From: Epiperipatus broadwayi
Taxonomy: Eukaryota > Onychophora > Udeonychophora > Euonychophora > Peripatidae
DNA: 64,000 bases
Reading direction: 5' to 3'
Assembly: GCA_028023455.1 (NCBI GenBank)
Contig: JAQFVV010006274.1
Location: 2,730,001 to 2,794,000 of the forward strand
A model generated the notes under the pieces. That model did not search any database. It was not told the DNA's origin and worked only from the letters and a program-made list of their open reading frames with translations. A program made the position numbers and the translations under genes. Of the stretch, positions 62,631 to 64,000 are shown in pieces; the stretch's first letter is position 1; every line of letters starts with the position of its first letter.

Positions 62631-64000
62631 ATATATATATACATTGAACGGTACATATCACTATCCATTTACCAGAAGCATAATAGGTATGCAAAGTAAA
62701 TATGGCCAGAAGGAAAGAGAGAGAAATGAACATCATCATGACTCTGGATAATTTTAATTTGAAAGAAACAAATTAATTTTTAGTAATTTTAGTCAAAAAA
62801 TGACTATGTCTACAAAATTATATCTGTGACGTTCAAGTTGAAAACCAAAGAAGCTTATTTTACTGCAAATATTCTATGGATTTTTTCATTTCTAAAGTCA
62901 CATGAGAAATTTTTGTAATCAGAATTTTATAATGATATTTTAATATCTTAATAAATATAATATCAGATTAATCTAATTTAATACATATGATTTTATAAAC
63001 GAGACTTCTAAGCTAATTAGCATTAATATAATTCAGTATTGTGAAACTTTATTTTTTTCTCAATTAAGAATGTGATTTGTTTATTAATTGATAGCATAAT
63101 ATAAAAGTTTATTCATTAAAAAAATAGAAGATAGACATCTCAGATTATACACCAATATTACAAAATCCTTGAATTTTACCTTTTGGGTTCAAAAACATTC
63201 ACAAATATATATTGTAATGGTAAAATGCTCTAAAATTAAATATGTATGTTTAAATATATCTTATTAAAAGAATATTATTTAAAAGAATTACTTAAATATA
63301 AAATAAAATAAATAAATTTAAATTCATAAATGATCACTATCTTTGGACATTGTTTAATAAATTAGGGTCTAAATAAAAGTGATAGTAAATATAAGAAATG
63401 TTTACAAATTAAAAAGATTAACTAAAAAAATGAACTGTCTTAATTAAACAAAATTAAGTGTAATTTATTAGCAACTACTGTTTTTAAACAATATTCATTA
63501 ATAATTTAAGTTTAATTAAATATATATATAATGCAATAGATTAATTAGTATTATATTGCTTTTAAAAATACATTTGCTTGATTATGGAAAAAATTTATAT
63601 TGTTTATAGCAAAAAATTCATAATAAAATTGATAACTTTTTTTTGTTTTGTTTTGCATGTTGTTTTAGAAACTGTGACTTAACCTAAAAATATTCACTTT
63701 CAGATAATGTTTTTTTTGTTGTTGTTGTTGGATATTTTGAGGATAAATATTTATAGCAGAATTGCAACCTTTTTGACTTTATATTTTATATACATATGTT
63801 AATCAGTAACAAATAAATTAACATGATTTCAATAATAAAACTTTTCAATTTAAGAACTATATTTTGAACATCATTTTGTTAACATTAAGTTAAGATGTTA
63901 TTGTTTTGAAACATTAAATTGTTGATATATTTTTTTTATTATGCATTTGTTTTGAAAATGTACTTTTAGTATAGAATTGCATAATTTTGTTTTTAAATAT
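62631..64000. other. AT-rich stretch, no gene seen
   Basis: AT-rich sequence to the window end, with a short (TTG)n at about 63,717-63,730. Nothing supported. Confidence 0.6.

Overview
The window is AT-rich (roughly three quarters A+T by eye) eukaryotic DNA with no prokaryotic gene organisation: no operons, no ribosome binding sites, no dense long open frames. The content is degenerate non-LTR retrotransposons, long trinucleotide microsatellites, tRNA-like SINE-type repeats, fold-back elements and MITE-like elements. This fits an intergenic or intronic stretch of a repeat-rich invertebrate animal genome. The sequence does not fix the species or phylum. No complete host gene is seen. A few short candidate exons are flagged with low confidence.

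Layout. 0-19 kb: mostly unique AT-rich DNA with one fold-back repeat pair (1.87-2.34 kb), dispersed tRNA-like repeats, long (AAT)n and (CTA)n tracts (5.4 and 6.4 kb), a possible Tigger/pogo-like DNA transposon remnant (13.6-14.8 kb), a 64-bp tandem duplication and a (TA)n tract near 17.7 kb. 19-28 kb: two 5'-truncated RTE-like retrotransposon 3' ends (19.2 and 26.1 kb), a 306-bp fold-back element (20.4 kb), and a three-copy inverted/tandem array of a tRNA-like repeat (22.5-23.7 kb). 29-30 kb: a candidate Asn/Asp-rich coding exon beside a minisatellite of about 17 units of roughly 40 bp.

30.4-46.1 kb is the core of the window: four relatives (A-D) of one APE-type non-LTR (LINE) family. Copy A (38.2-44.1 kb) keeps ORF1 with a CCHC knuckle and ORF2 with endonuclease, reverse transcriptase and C-terminal Cys motif, but is broken by several frameshifts. 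It sits inside an older, antisense RTE-like element whose two halves lie on either side. Copies B, C and D have lost all or most of the endonuclease/RT core, keep ORF1 and/or the 3' end, and are bordered by long TAA/TAC-type microsatellites. Three separate element 3' ends share an AATAAAGT...TTTGAAACA motif that runs straight into (ATA)n.

46-64 kb: mostly unique AT-rich DNA. It includes a segment of about 5.2 kb (49.9-55.1 kb) with strong C-over-G and A-over-T strand asymmetry bounded by TA-type microsatellites, a nearly perfect 138-bp inverted repeat (58.7-59.1 kb, three mismatches), another RTE-like 3' fragment, a sixth-region fragment of the A-D LINE family (60.2 kb), and two short elements with terminal inverted repeats (61.3 and 62.4 kb). 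The same 207-bp element at 61.3 kb has a close, 3'-truncated relative at 34.1 kb between two microsatellites.
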